In this document: positions 43,007 to 52,189 of the stretch, one piece after another
Numbering within the stretch: the stretch's first letter is position 1
How the letters are laid out: every line of letters begins with the position of its first letter
NCBI GenBank assembly: GCA_003168335.1
Contig: PMSM01000006.1
Location: forward strand, 186,001-250,000
Source: Blastocatellia bacterium
Lineage (GTDB): Bacteria; Acidobacteriota; Blastocatellia; Pyrinomonadales; Pyrinomonadaceae
Length of the DNA: 64,000 nucleotides
Reading direction: 5' to 3'
Position numbers and translations under genes: made by a program
Notes under the pieces: generated by a model
Told to the model about the DNA's origin: nothing
The model's input: only the letters and a program-made list of their open reading frames with translations
Databases searched by the model: none

Positions 43007-44284
43007 ATGACGCCCGACAGTCAAAATTCCACAGCAAGAGACGATGCTCAAGCGTCCGGGGTGCAAACCCGAGTAGTGCTGCGCATTGTGGTTATCATTG
43101 TGGTTATCGTGCTCGCTGTCCTCGCGTTCCTGTGGGTGATCTATAGGCTCACCACTGTCCTGCTCCTCGTAGTCCTTTCAGTTTTCTTTGCCTACCTGGT
43201 GGCGCCGCTGGTCGATCTGGTCCAGCGACCGGTTCGTATCGGCAAGCGAGAACGAGTTATGCCACGCGGGCTGGCGATTGCGATCGTCTACGTGGTGCTA
43301 TTCAGCGGAGTCGGGCTGGCGATTTATTTTCTGTTGCCCCAATTTGGTGATCAGTTCCCCGAGTTTAAGCGCCAGGCGACCGCTTACTACAAGAACATCA
43401 CCGACGCGTCCGACCGGCTCAATCAGTATTTCATGCAGCATCGCATGCCCGAAGGCGTCGTCAAAGCGATTAATAACACTGTCCTCGGGGTGATCGCGAA
43501 AGGCGGCGAACTCGCCAGCACAGCCTTCGAACGAATGCTGGGCTGGATCATCTTCATTCCCTGGTTAGTGCTGATTCCGATTCTGAGTTTTTTCTTTCTG
43601 AAGGATGCCGACAGTTTTCGCCGCTCAGTACTGGCGATGCTGCCGCGCGGCCGCTTGCGTTGGCGCGGGGACGAGCTCTTTCAAGACATAAACAGCACGC
43701 TGGCGGCTTACATCCGCGCGCAATTGACGGCCTGTCTTCTCGTCGGCGCGATTTGCAGCGTCGGCTTCGCGCTGCTCGGTCTGCCCAGCCCGCTGGTACT
43801 CGGACTGATTGCCGGCATGCTGGAGTTCGTGCCTTTGGTCGGTCCGCTGGTAGTGGCCATTCTGGCCGTGTTGCTGGCGCTGTTGCATTCAGGTTACGCC
43901 GTGGCGTTCGCGATCCTGGTGTTCCTCGGCGTGCTGCGGATCATCGAGGACTATGTGATTTATCCGCGCCTTATCGGCCAGGGAATCCACTTACATCCGC
44001 TGGCGGTTATTCTGGCAATCCTGGCTGGAGCCGAAATCGCCGGCGTCGCGGGAATCTTCCTGGCGATCCCGGTGATCGCGATTCTGACCGTCACCTATCG
44101 CAACTGGCTGGAGCATCGTGGGAGCGAAACGATCGCTGAGGTGCTGGAAGAAGCGGTCATCGAATCAGCAGTCGAAGCCACCGAAGAATCAGTTCACCCC
44201 ACCGCCAGCACTACTGCCGAAGAGATGGCCCGCGCGCGCCCTGACTTGCTCACCGGAGAGCTGAAGCTGCCGAAAATTGACTGA
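43007..44284 (+). CDS. AI-2E family transporter (PerM-like)
   Basis: A 425-residue inner-membrane protein with about eight transmembrane helices. An N-terminal pair lies at 25-75 (LRIVVIIVVIVLAVLAFLWVIY), a coiled region about 105-150 (FGDQFPEFKRQATAYYKNI), and the family core FIPWLVLIPILSFFFLKDADSFRRSVLAMLPRG. A C-terminal set has LIAGMLEFVPLVGPLVVAILA and GQGIHLHPLAVILAILAGAEIAGVAGIFLAIP. The cytoplasmic tail is acidic. Members have been linked to autoinducer export or Na+/H+ antiport, and the substrate cannot be told from sequence. A hairpin lies between it and the convergent carA. Confidence 0.9.
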   Translation: MTPDSQNSTARDDAQASGVQTRVVLRIVVIIVVIVLAVLAFLWVIYRLTTVLLLVVLSVFFAYLVAPLVDLVQRPVRIGKRERVMPRGLAIAIVYVVLFSGVGLAIYFLLPQFGDQFPEFKRQATAYYKNITDASDRLNQYFMQHRMPEGVVKAINNTVLGVIAKGGELASTAFERMLGWIIFIPWLVLIPILSFFFLKDADSFRRSVLAMLPRGRLRWRGDELFQDINSTLAAYIRAQLTACLLVGAICSVGFALLGLPSPLVLGLIAGMLEFVPLVGPLVVAILAVLLALLHSGYAVAFAILVFLGVLRIIEDYVIYPRLIGQGIHLHPLAVILAILAGAEIAGVAGIFLAIPVIAILTVTYRNWLEHRGSETIAEVLEEAVIESAVEATEESVHPTASTTAEEMARARPDLLTGELKLPKID

Positions 44285-44323
44285 GGGCCCGCGTATTTGA
44301 GAGATTTCCTTGCCTCTTAAGAA

Positions 44324-44390
44324 CGATCCACGAAGACACACGAAGAGGAGCTAGTTTTAGTTCGCGTTGTTTCGTGTGATTTGTGGATCG
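44324..44390. repeat. Inverted repeat between convergent genes
   Basis: CGATCCACGAAGACACACG (44324 onward) and its imperfect complement TTCGTGTGATTTGTGGATCG (44371-44390) form a hairpin in the gap between the AI-2E and carA stop codons. It may serve as a bidirectional terminator, though T-runs are short. Confidence 0.6.
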
Positions 44391-44448
44391 CCCTTGTCCA
44401 GGAGGAAGAGAGTACCAAACCAGATTAGGACACAACCAGCGCCAAGTA

Positions 44449-45549
44449 TTAACTTGCGACTCTCTTTTCCATCAACTCGATAAATCTCTGAAAGTGATGT
44501 TCAGCATCGTGCGGGCCGGGTGCGGCTTCTGGGTGGTATTGAACTGAGATGATTGGCAGCGTCGTGTGGCGCATGCCCTCGACGCATTGGTCGTTGAGAT
44601 TGACGTGCGTGACTTCGACTTCGGGTGGGAGGCTGTCGGCCTGCACCGCAAAGCCGTGATTGTGTGCAGTGATCTCGACGCGGCCGTCGCGAAGATCCTT
44701 GACCGGTTGATTGCCGCCGCGATGACCAAACACGAGCTTGAAAGTCTGGCCGCCAAACGCGCGGCCCAACAGTTGATGACCAAAGCAAATACCGAACGTC
44801 GGCACGCCTGACTGCGCTACCTGCTTTACTTCTTCGACTTCTTTCGTCATCGATGCCGGATCGCCCGGACCGTTTGAGAGAAAAACACCATCGGGCTTCA
44901 TGGCAAATACTTCTGACGCCGGCGTCGACGCGGGCACGACGGTGATACGGCAACCCGCCTGCGACAGCTCGCGTAAGCTATTCGTTTTCACGCCAAAGTC
45001 GTAGCAGACGACGTGAAAACGTTCCGCGCCGGCCGCGGCAAATTGATAAGCGCGCTTTGTAGTCACGACGCTGGCCAATTCGCGATTCTCCATCGGCGGC
45101 GAGTTGCGCGCTTTCTCAATCACGCTGTCAGCATCCGTATCGATGGTTGAGAGACAGGCACGCATTGCGCCCTTGTCGCGGATGTGGCGAACCAAAGCGC
45201 GCGTGTCGATGTGATCGACGCCCGGGATGTTCCAACGCTTCAAATAATCGTCGAGCGTCTCTTCGGAGCGCCAGCTCGAGGCTATGCGGCTGAATTCGCG
45301 GACGACAAAGCCTTCGACCCAGGGCCTGGCCGATTCAGGATCTTCGCTGTTGACTCCATAGTTGCCAATCAATGGATAGGTCATGCACACGATTTGACCC
45401 GCGTAGGAAGGATCGGTAAGAACTTCCTGATAACCGGTCATCGAAGTGTTAAAGACCATCTCGCCAGTGCTCTCGCCGGCAGCACCCCACGACCGCCCGC
45501 GCCACACGCGTCCGTCTTCGAGAGCAAGGATTGCAGATTTCGATTCCAT
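44449..45549 (-). CDS. carA: Carbamoyl-phosphate synthase small subunit
   Basis: A 366-residue glutamine amidotransferase subunit that supplies ammonia to CarB for pyrimidine and arginine synthesis. The N-terminal CPSase domain has [21 protein letters not shown]. The C-terminal class I amidotransferase domain has [11 protein letters not shown], the nucleophile Cys255 in [10 protein letters not shown], and His339/Glu341 in QYHPEA. All catalytic residues are present. No carB lies in the window on either side, so the large subunit is encoded elsewhere. Confidence 0.96.
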   Translation of the reverse strand: MESKSAILALEDGRVWRGRSWGAAGESTGEMVFNTSMTGYQEVLTDPSYAGQIVCMTYPLIGNYGVNSEDPESARPWVEGFVVREFSRIASSWRSEETLDDYLKRWNIPGVDHIDTRALVRHIRDKGAMRACLSTIDTDADSVIEKARNSPPMENRELASVVTTKRAYQFAAAGAERFHVVCYDFGVKTNSLRELSQAGCRITVVPASTPASEVFAMKPDGVFLSNGPGDPASMTKEVEEVKQVAQSGVPTFGICFGHQLLGRAFGGQTFKLVFGHRGGNQPVKDLRDGRVEITAHNHGFAVQADSLPPEVEVTHVNLNDQCVEGMRHTTLPIISVQYHPEAAPGPHDAEHHFQRFIELMEKRVAS

Positions 45550-45685
45550 AATTACGACTGCTTAAGTGACGAGAAGTATAGCGTGAGCTATTCCTGATTG
45601 CGACCGGGAAGCAGTAAGACCGAACGAGTGGGTTAGCCCGCCCCCTCGGGGCGCACTCACGCAGGCAGTAGGAGGATGGCAGAAA

Positions 45686-46723
45686 TTAATTGGTCTTCGT
45701 TGATGCACTCTTCAACACTATCGTTTTGATTATCCGCGTAAAGCTTTCATAGAACTCTATTGCATGTTGGTTACCCACAGATATCATCCGGCGTCGAACC
45801 ATGCGAACTAGCGGCAAGTCCTCAGCAGTCATCGTGGCCACAACGTCCCTTTCGCCGTCAGGAACTTTGGCGACTAAATCAAGGAATGGGTCGGGATTGC
45901 CATTCAACCAGGCATTGAAGGCGTCCAGGAACTCCTTCCGGCTGGTCTTGGGTATAGATCGTGGTTGGAATAGATTGGGATGATCCAACTCATCGCGAAT
46001 AATATTCCTGGCCTTTGCAGAGAAGCTCGAAACGTCAAGTTGCTTCAAAGAGCTCAGCGACTCACGAGTATTCTCATTTAGTAGTATTGCCAAAGCCGCT
46101 TCACGACCTGGATGATTTGATTGACTAATGACTCTCAGCAGAGCCGGCGTGGCCTGAGTTTCGTCCATGCTGCCAAAAATAAAGAGGGCCCCGGCAGCAA
46201 CGTTGACCTCATACCCGCCATGTTCGGGCAGGAAGTATCGAGCCCTGGGATATGCCAACCAGCGTTCTCCGGCTGCTGATACATCGAAGCCCTCGACGCC
46301 GCGCCGCGCCAGAGTCGCAACCCAAAGGCGAAGGTCGACGTCCTCGAGGTTGCTGGCAGCATAGCTTTTGATCTGAAGCTCCTTTGCGGTGCGGGAATCA
46401 TCGAGTGAGACCAGGAGGTTACTACCGTCGAAGCGGAACCATGCATCTGCTTTCGGATCCTCGAGCGCCCGCCGCAAACAGACTAGTAACCCCGTGGGAT
46501 TTCCTTTGACACCTTCCCAAACCTTATCCATCGCCGCGCTTTTCCTGTTGCGCTCTGCTTCATTAGCCAGAAGTGCGGGGCGAAAGTTGTAAGTCGAATC
46601 GATCGTTTGCTGAAACTCGCTACAAGTATCCTTATCCTGAGCATGGACGAGGGAAGATACCGCACTGAGAAAAGCGATACCGAGAAGGAGCCGTGGTACC
46701 AGCGAGATGTTTGCAATCTTCAT
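45686..46723 (-). CDS. Exported protein of unknown function
   Basis: A 345-residue protein. ATG 46723 has GAGG seven bases upstream and gives a signal peptide ending SLVHAQ at about residue 29; a GTG at 46756 is in frame but less likely. The mature part is helical, with segments such as ATPALLRVISQSNHPGREAALAILL that resemble HEAT-type repeats, and lacks membrane helices or recognisable catalytic motifs. It is 29 bp downstream of the AIM24 gene on the same strand and probably co-transcribed. Function unknown. Confidence 0.65.
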   Translation of the reverse strand: MKIANISLVPRLLLGIAFLSAVSSLVHAQDKDTCSEFQQTIDSTYNFRPALLANEAERNRKSAAMDKVWEGVKGNPTGLLVCLRRALEDPKADAWFRFDGSNLLVSLDDSRTAKELQIKSYAASNLEDVDLRLWVATLARRGVEGFDVSAAGERWLAYPRARYFLPEHGGYEVNVAAGALFIFGSMDETQATPALLRVISQSNHPGREAALAILLNENTRESLSSLKQLDVSSFSAKARNIIRDELDHPNLFQPRSIPKTSRKEFLDAFNAWLNGNPDPFLDLVAKVPDGERDVVATMTAEDLPLVRMVRRRMISVGNQHAIEFYESFTRIIKTIVLKSASTKTN

Positions 46724-46752
46724 TGATAATCCTCGCACGGCAACTCTGGAAA

Positions 46753-47607
46753 TCACCCACCAAGATTTATTTTGAATCCGCTTCCTCCGCTGCCTTGTGT
46801 CGGGAAGAATGGCTTGAGCAGTCCCGCCAGCGCCGCGAGGTTGCGCGTCTGAATCAACAACTCACCCGGGCCGGTGAATTCGGCGACGATGCCTTCGCCG
46901 CTGACCATGCTGCGAAAGAAACCCGCGGCAGCTTTTCTTAAAGTGTACTGCGTCGTTCCTTCCCAGGCGACCAGGTGTCCGGTATCGACAACGTAACGTT
47001 CGCCGGCTTGCAGGGTCTTGCGGTGAATCGCGCCGAACGAAGAAACCAGGAGCAGTCCCTGACCCTGGACCATCAAAACAAACAATCCTTCGCCGGCAAA
47101 GAAGGATTTCGCGCCGCCCCACTTTGTGTCCACCGTCAGGCTGGCATCGCCGGCGAGATAAGAACTGGACTGCACGAAGAACGATTGGTTGTTCAGCTCA
47201 ATGGCCGCGATGTCGCCGGGCGCTCCGGGCGCCAGCGTCACTTCGCCGGGGCCTCCGTGGGCGGTGAACGTCGAAACAAATGCCGACTCGCCTCCGGCGG
47301 CGCGTTTCAGCGCGCCGAACAATCCGCCTTTCATCTGTGACTGCAACTCGATGTTGGCCGACATCGAAACCATCGCGCCGGCTTCAGCCATGATTGATTG
47401 TTCAGCTTGCAGCGTCAGCACCGCGAGCGAAAAAGCAGGTTGATGCAGAATCTCGTATTTGTAGCCGCGCCCGGTTCCCTGACCATCGGTATCGAGATTG
47501 ATTGAGTGGGGCGAAGCCGGCCCCTGACTTGAATCCACTCGCGTGCCGCAGCGGCCGCAAAAAGTTCCACCCTCAGCGATCTGGTTACCACAGGAAGGAC
47601 AGTTCAT
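46753..47607 (-). CDS. AIM24/TIGR00266 family protein with N-terminal zinc ribbon
   Basis: A 284-residue protein from ATG 47607, which follows AGGGG; a TTG at 47634 would include that site. Residues 3-20 form a zinc ribbon (Cys3, Cys6, Cys17, Cys20). Residues about 45-280 are the AIM24 β-solenoid (SLAVLTLQAEQSIMAEAGAM, GGPGEVTLAPGAPGDIAAIEL, GEGLFVLMVQGQGLLLVSSFG, YVVDTGHLVAWEG), ending in a Gly-rich tail. The family is widespread; it includes a yeast mitochondrial protein, and its bacterial role is unsettled. The added zinc ribbon may recruit a partner. Confidence 0.88.
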   Translation of the reverse strand: MNCPSCGNQIAEGGTFCGRCGTRVDSSQGPASPHSINLDTDGQGTGRGYKYEILHQPAFSLAVLTLQAEQSIMAEAGAMVSMSANIELQSQMKGGLFGALKRAAGGESAFVSTFTAHGGPGEVTLAPGAPGDIAAIELNNQSFFVQSSSYLAGDASLTVDTKWGGAKSFFAGEGLFVLMVQGQGLLLVSSFGAIHRKTLQAGERYVVDTGHLVAWEGTTQYTLRKAAAGFFRSMVSGEGIVAEFTGPGELLIQTRNLAALAGLLKPFFPTQGSGGSGFKINLGG

Positions 47608-47649
47608 TGAATTCCCCTTAGCGTTGTCGGACAAACTTCAGGAAGCTCT

Positions 47650-47863
47650 GATCAAGCTTCTTCGACGCGTAGCGCCGGCATGAATTTAGCCCGGCCTTTC
47701 AAGGCCGGGCAGGTAAACGACGTGTTAGCGTCGCGTCGCGACGCCTGAAGCCAGGAACTGAATTCAATCGTCGCTACGCGACGAGCACAAATAATAACCT
47801 GATCCCGGCGTTAAAACGCCGGGCTAAATTCATACCGACGCTACGCGTCGAAGAAACTTGATC
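47650..47863. repeat. Nested palindromic element, 214 bp, with 60-bp arms
   Basis: Arms 47650-47709 and 47804-47863 are inverted repeats with only a few mismatches. They share GATCAAG, TTCTTCGACGCGTAGCG and TGAATTTAGCCCGGC, and each arm carries its own hairpin. The middle (47720-47790) has GTCGCGTCGCGACGCC and TCGTCGCTACGCGACGAG. It fills the 325-bp gap between two leftward genes. There is no coding potential. Confidence 0.85.
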
Positions 47864-47932
47864 CAAGTTTCCTTCAGTGCCGTGGAACTGTGATTGGCTT
47901 CGGGAGCAACCACTGCTAGAGCCGAGATGCAC

Positions 47933-49273
47933 CTAATGCCTGCCGCTGACGGCCTCGCGCCGGCCCTTCAGAAACTGCTGCGCCTCGTTCAACCAGCGCT
48001 TCTCAGTACGGTACTTATAAGCGGGCGCAGTCTTGACTGCTTCGATGCAGGCCTGCATCGAGCTGGCAGCTTCCTGGTTGTCACCGAGCCCGGCGTGCGC
48101 CCGGCCGATTAGATACAAACCTTCAGGGTCGTTCGGACGGTGATCGAGGAATTTCTCCAGCAAGTTGCGCGCGTCGCTGTACTGTCCGGCGGCAATGTAG
48201 GTCGAGCCTATTTCGCGCCAGATCTCCTGCTGCGCATGAGATTGATCGCGTTGCACGACCTGTTCGAAATGGCCGATGGCCTCAGCCAGGCGACCCTGGG
48301 CCCGGGCGATGCGGCCCAACTGATAGTGTGCATCCAGCTCTTCCGGATCGATATCGATCGCGCGTTGAAAACGCTCGCGCGCCAGATCCAGTTCGCCTCG
48401 CTGTTGATGTATCAAACCAAGATTGTAATGCGCCGATGAGTCACGCGGATTGATCGTGGCCGCTTCCAGGTTCTGCTTGAATACCGCCCGCGCGCGCTGG
48501 TTGCCGACAAACTCCGTGAAATAACCGCGCAACAGAAAGAAAAGCATCAGCAGCAGAAATGGCGATGCCAGCAGGGTGTGAAACAGTGGGAACCAAATCG
48601 GAGACAGCAGCAGAGCAGCGCCGTCTCCCAACCCTGCAATCGTCGTCGCGCGCAGAAATGAAGCCCGGAACACTTCGCGGACCGCCACCACTGAACCAAT
48701 CGTGAACAGAAACATTCTGGCCATGAAAAAAATAGTTTGAGAAAGGGCGGCCGGATCATTGAGCGACTCTTTCATCTTCGCCAGAACTTCTCCGGCGACC
48801 CCCATCGAGCGCCAGGTTTCCAGCGTTTGTGGGGCCTGCCGAATCATGCTGGCGACGTATGCAGCTTGAATCCCGCTGAAATGAAAGAACAACGCGATCA
48901 GAATCGTGGCCAGGTTGGTACCGACCAAAACATAGAACATCACGGAAGCAAACGATGCGTATTCCTGTCGCACAACGATCCCAAAACTGCCGCGGCGTTC
49001 GAACGTGTTGGCGAGCAGAGTGAGGATTGGCACAAACACCAGGGCGATCGGAAGCAACGATGCCCCGGCCTGAAAGAGAGTCCCCGCTACCAAAGCCGGT
49101 CGCGCGAAGAGCGTGCTATTACCCGCCAGCCATTGGGTAGCTAAGACGTAAACTACCTGCGACACGTACGCACACAGGATCGCCGGCAACAGCGCCCCAC
49201 GATCACGCACTTCGCGTACTCCGCGGAGCGGTGCGTAAAAGATCATTCCCACAAGTCGCAGATAGTCACTCAT
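47933..49273 (-). CDS. Yip1-like membrane domain fused to TPR repeats
   Basis: A 446-residue protein. Residues 1-245 contain about six membrane segments, arranged as in bacterial Yip1 (DUF1282-like) proteins, for example ALLPAILCAYVSQVVYVLATQW and FASVMFYVLVGTNLATILIALFF. Residues about 265-420 hold four or five TPR units (SSAHYNLGLIHQQRGELDLARERFQRAIDIDPEEL is the best). The C-terminus is basic. TPRs suggest docking of a partner at the inner-membrane surface. It stands upstream of lepB's 3' end on the same strand, 65 bp apart. The partner is unknown. Confidence 0.82.
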   Translation of the reverse strand: MSDYLRLVGMIFYAPLRGVREVRDRGALLPAILCAYVSQVVYVLATQWLAGNSTLFARPALVAGTLFQAGASLLPIALVFVPILTLLANTFERRGSFGIVVRQEYASFASVMFYVLVGTNLATILIALFFHFSGIQAAYVASMIRQAPQTLETWRSMGVAGEVLAKMKESLNDPAALSQTIFFMARMFLFTIGSVVAVREVFRASFLRATTIAGLGDGAALLLSPIWFPLFHTLLASPFLLLMLFFLLRGYFTEFVGNQRARAVFKQNLEAATINPRDSSAHYNLGLIHQQRGELDLARERFQRAIDIDPEELDAHYQLGRIARAQGRLAEAIGHFEQVVQRDQSHAQQEIWREIGSTYIAAGQYSDARNLLEKFLDHRPNDPEGLYLIGRAHAGLGDNQEAASSMQACIEAVKTAPAYKYRTEKRWLNEAQQFLKGRREAVSGRH

Positions 49274-49338
49274 TGATCGTCACTCATTGAAGGAGCACTT
49301 GGGAGCGCCGACATCCGAGGTCGGGCTACTACCCCGGA

Positions 49339-50055
49339 CTACCGATCATCCGGATCGGGCGGGTTCACCGCATCGCGCCGGTAAGTCGCGCCGGGCGGAA
49401 CCGCGGTGTTATGCGTGTCTTTGGTCATCACGGTAGCCACGCCCAGCGGCCAATAGCGAAACAGCGCCTTACCATAGACATATTTCTTCGGCACCAGTCC
49501 CCAGATACGCGAGTCGCTCGAGTTGTCACGATTGTCACCCATCACAAAGTAGTATCCGGGCTTTACGTAAATGGGCGGCTTAAGAGAGGGGTGCATATTC
49601 AAAGTCGGATCCAGATACGTCTCGTCCAACGCGCGGCCATTGACATTGACGTGGCCATCGCGCAGTTCGACCGTATCTCCCGGCAAACCGATCACCCGCT
49701 TGATATAACTTTTTGAAGGGTCTTCGGGAAACCAGAACACGATAATGTCGCCGCGATAGACCTTTGGCGCCCAGCCATAGTCATCGTAATAGATCAACTT
49801 GTTGACAAAGATGCGCTCGCCATCATGAAGGTACGGCAGCATGGACGTGCCTTCGACCTTGACGGGCTGGACGATGAATACCATCACCAGAGTCAGCACC
49901 ATCAGCGCAAAAACAAGGTCACGGATCAGCAGACGCGATTCCTGCCACAGGTGTTTTCGCGCCGCATCCCGGGGCCGCTGGATCTGGATGTCTTTATCAT
50001 CATCCGGATGGACGGTGCCGAATGGGGGTGGCTGGCTAGATTGCTTACCAAACAT
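49339..50055 (-). CDS. lepB: Signal peptidase I
   Basis: A 238-residue enzyme that cuts signal peptides of exported proteins at the inner membrane. ATG 50055 is chosen because the longer frame to 50199 would cover a promoter-like region. One membrane helix lies at about 44-64. The catalytic Ser71 is in GTSMLPYL and Lys119 in YIKRVIGLPGD, and the later boxes VMGDNRDNSSDSR are clear. The N-terminus has a short polar cytoplasmic region. It serves the many signal-peptide proteins seen in the window. It is divergent from the HU gene. Confidence 0.95.
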   Translation of the reverse strand: MFGKQSSQPPPFGTVHPDDDKDIQIQRPRDAARKHLWQESRLLIRDLVFALMVLTLVMVFIVQPVKVEGTSMLPYLHDGERIFVNKLIYYDDYGWAPKVYRGDIIVFWFPEDPSKSYIKRVIGLPGDTVELRDGHVNVNGRALDETYLDPTLNMHPSLKPPIYVKPGYYFVMGDNRDNSSDSRIWGLVPKKYVYGKALFRYWPLGVATVMTKDTHNTAVPPGATYRRDAVNPPDPDDR

Positions 50056-50144
50056 GCTATTCGTAGGACGGCTAAGACAATAGACGGCGGGTTGATAAAA
50101 AGCGCTCAACAACAATCGTGCTCGTCCGTCATAAATCCTGATCG

Positions 50145-50174
50145 AGGTTATCTGTCGTTTGCTTGCATTGTCAA
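50145..50174 (-). promoter_or_regulatory. Possible promoter of lepB
   Basis: On the minus strand TTGACA (50174-50169), an 18-bp spacer and TAACCT (50150-50145) lie about 90 bp before the lepB ATG. The -35 is perfect and the -10 weak. Confidence 0.4.
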
Positions 50175-50216
50175 CCGATCTGATGATGCTGGTTCCCACT
50201 TTCGGTTGCCCAAAGC

Positions 50217-50246
50217 TTGACAGTTATTGGCGCGGCTCTCTATCAT
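50217..50246 (+). promoter_or_regulatory. Sigma70-type promoter of the HU gene
   Basis: TTGACA (50217-50222), an 18-bp spacer and TATCAT (50241-50246). The expected start near 50253 gives a 70-base leader ending in GGAGGT before the GTG at 50323. Confidence 0.65.
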
Positions 50247-50322
50247 CCCCACACGTCGGCAGATAGAATCTTCCAACCGAATAAATCAGCGATCGATCGC
50301 CAAAAACCGGAGGTTCAAATTC

Positions 50323-50610
50323 GTGATTAAGCTCGACATCATCAACCGCCTTGCCGATCAAACCGGCATCCCCAAGTTGAAAGCTGAACAAGCTGTAGAC
50401 GCGCTGTTTCATTCGATGAAGGATGCGCTGTCCCGGGGCGACCGCATCGAACTGCGCGGCTTTGGTGTCTTTATCGTCAAACCGCGCAAGCGCGGCGTCG
50501 GTCGCAACCCGCGCACTGGCGAAGAAGTCGCAATTCCTTCGGGTAAGACGATTCGGTTCAAACCGGGTAAGGAACTGCAGGCTCACGACGGCGAAGTAGT
50601 AGCACCGTGA
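50323..50610 (+). CDS. HU/IHF-family DNA-binding protein
   Basis: A 95-residue protein starting at GTG 50323 with GGAGGT eight bases upstream. The N-terminal helical part (KLDIINRLADQTGIPKLKAEQAVDALFHSM) and the β-arm region DRIELRGFGVFIVKPRKRGVGRNPRTGEEVAIP with the RNPRTGE signature identify the HU/IHF fold. It dimerises and bends DNA in the nucleoid. The final residues (GKELQAHDGEVVAP) are slightly acidic. HU versus IHF subunit cannot be settled from sequence alone. Confidence 0.94.
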   Translation: MIKLDIINRLADQTGIPKLKAEQAVDALFHSMKDALSRGDRIELRGFGVFIVKPRKRGVGRNPRTGEEVAIPSGKTIRFKPGKELQAHDGEVVAP

Positions 50611-50843
50611 TCCAACTCAAGAGCAGGCTGAGACTGATTGGCTGGTCAAAGCCGGGAGCGGCAAAATGCTTGTAGCCTCCAGCTTGAGTGATTGTCCGAG
50701 TTCCGCTAGGAGCGAAGTGTTTTGACAGTCACCCATTAATGGGCGCAAAGAAGGGAACGAAATACTCAGTACTGCTATAAACATCCCGTCCCTGCGGCAC
50801 TAACAACCATTGCCAACTCGACCTTAACTTCCGGCAACGCTTC

Positions 50844-51878
50844 ATGTCCCAACCATCCGAGACGATTACTCCGATCGCCGATATGTCCGCGATCGCGCCG
50901 CGCAGCGCCGCCAGGCCAACCGCCCGCCAGTGGCTCTTGCACCTGGCTTTGTTTGTCGCCACGGCCTTCACGACAACCATTTCAGGAATTGTGTGGCTGG
51001 CCGGTTCGGAGATCGACACAGGTGGCGATTCCCCGGCCCAGACTGGCGGTGTGGCCGGCTCTGTGCTCCTGCTCCCCTGGTACTACTTCAGGGGCATCGG
51101 CGAACTCGCCTGGCAGGCGCTCACTCATCCGGCCCTGCTGGCGCCGGGACTCAAGTTTTCGGTTTCCCTGCTGGCAATCCTGACCGCGCATGAATTCGGA
51201 CATTACTTTCTTTGTCGCTACTACGGCGTCGATGCGACGTTGCCGTTCTTCATTCCGCAACCGCCCGGATTGTTGCCGGGCACGTTTGGCGCATTCATCA
51301 AGATGAAGTCGCCCGTGCCCTCGCGCCGGGCTTTGTTCGACATTGGATTGGCAGGTCCCCTGGCAGGATTCGCGGTCATCATTCCGGTTGCTCTTGCCGG
51401 AGTGCTGACGCTGCAACATGTAAACATTCCAGTCGGCGCATCGGGCGGAATCACCTTCAACGATCCGTTGCTGTTTCGTTTGATCGCACGCGCATTCAAG
51501 ATCGATCTGGACAACTCTGCCGCGAATTCCTTTTACCTCGCCGCCTGGGTTGGCTTGCTCGTCACGGCTTTGAATCTAATGCCGGTGGGTCAGCTCGACG
51601 GCGGGCATGGAACGTTCGCGGCCTTCGGAAAGATTGCTCATCACTGGATTGGACGCATGGCCTTTGTAACGATGGTCGCGCTCTCAGTTTTGGGTTGGTT
51701 GTGGCATGGGAGCCCCAGCGGGTTTCTCTACGTAGTACTACTGGCGGTGATGTTGCGCGTCCATCATCCACAGCCCGAGCAGATGGAGCCGCTGGGCCCG
51801 ATGCGCGTCGCCGTCGGGATCATCACGCTGATTGTCTTTGCACTTTGCTTTCTGCCGTTTCCGATTACGATTACGTGA
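50844..51878 (+). CDS. Site-2 protease family (M50) metalloprotease
   Basis: A 344-residue polytopic protein. The zinc motif HEFGH (His116, Glu117, His120) sits in a membrane helix, and NLMPVGQLDGGH supplies the third ligand, Asp252. There is no PDZ domain between them. The layout matches short M50 proteases with six or more helices that cut membrane proteins within the bilayer, as RseP and SpoIVFB do in regulated signalling. The substrate is unknown, and no anti-sigma factor gene lies nearby. It is convergent with the Cdd1-like gene. Confidence 0.9.
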   Translation: MSQPSETITPIADMSAIAPRSAARPTARQWLLHLALFVATAFTTTISGIVWLAGSEIDTGGDSPAQTGGVAGSVLLLPWYYFRGIGELAWQALTHPALLAPGLKFSVSLLAILTAHEFGHYFLCRYYGVDATLPFFIPQPPGLLPGTFGAFIKMKSPVPSRRALFDIGLAGPLAGFAVIIPVALAGVLTLQHVNIPVGASGGITFNDPLLFRLIARAFKIDLDNSAANSFYLAAWVGLLVTALNLMPVGQLDGGHGTFAAFGKIAHHWIGRMAFVTMVALSVLGWLWHGSPSGFLYVVLLAVMLRVHHPQPEQMEPLGPMRVAVGIITLIVFALCFLPFPITIT

Positions 51879-51899
51879 ACTACCTCGCGTGTCGCCCGA

Positions 51900-52178
51900 C
51901 TATTTGCGACCAGCTTTGCGCTTTCGACTCCAGTACCACCACTGACACTGTTCGACCGGCAATTGCGGGTTCTTTGCCTGCGCCACAGCGGCCGTAAAGA
52001 CATCGAGGCAGCAGATGTCCTGCGGCTGTTTTTTCAGCCGGCAGAGATCCCGGTACATCCGCCGCGGATTCTTTCGTGCCAGCTGCGCCACGCTGCGAAT
52101 TCGCAGGAGTTTTAGATCTCGCAGCATGGCCGGGCCAATCGACACGAGGTCCTGTAAGCATCGCTCTTCGGTTTGCAT
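51900..52178 (-). CDS. Cdd1-like helix-hairpin-helix protein
   Basis: A 92-residue protein. CLQDLVSIGPAMLRDLKLLRIRSVAQLAR is a helix-hairpin-helix, followed by NPRRMYRDLCRLKKQPQDICCLDVF and the end QCQWWYWSRKRKAGRK, the order seen in Pfam Cdd1 (a so-called pathogenicity locus family, also found in harmless bacteria). The HhH suggests DNA contact. It lies 11 bp downstream of the VOC gene on the same strand. Function is not known beyond the motif. Confidence 0.85.
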   Translation of the reverse strand: MQTEERCLQDLVSIGPAMLRDLKLLRIRSVAQLARKNPRRMYRDLCRLKKQPQDICCLDVFTAAVAQAKNPQLPVEQCQWWYWSRKRKAGRK

Positions 52179-52189
52179 TCAGGCCTCCG

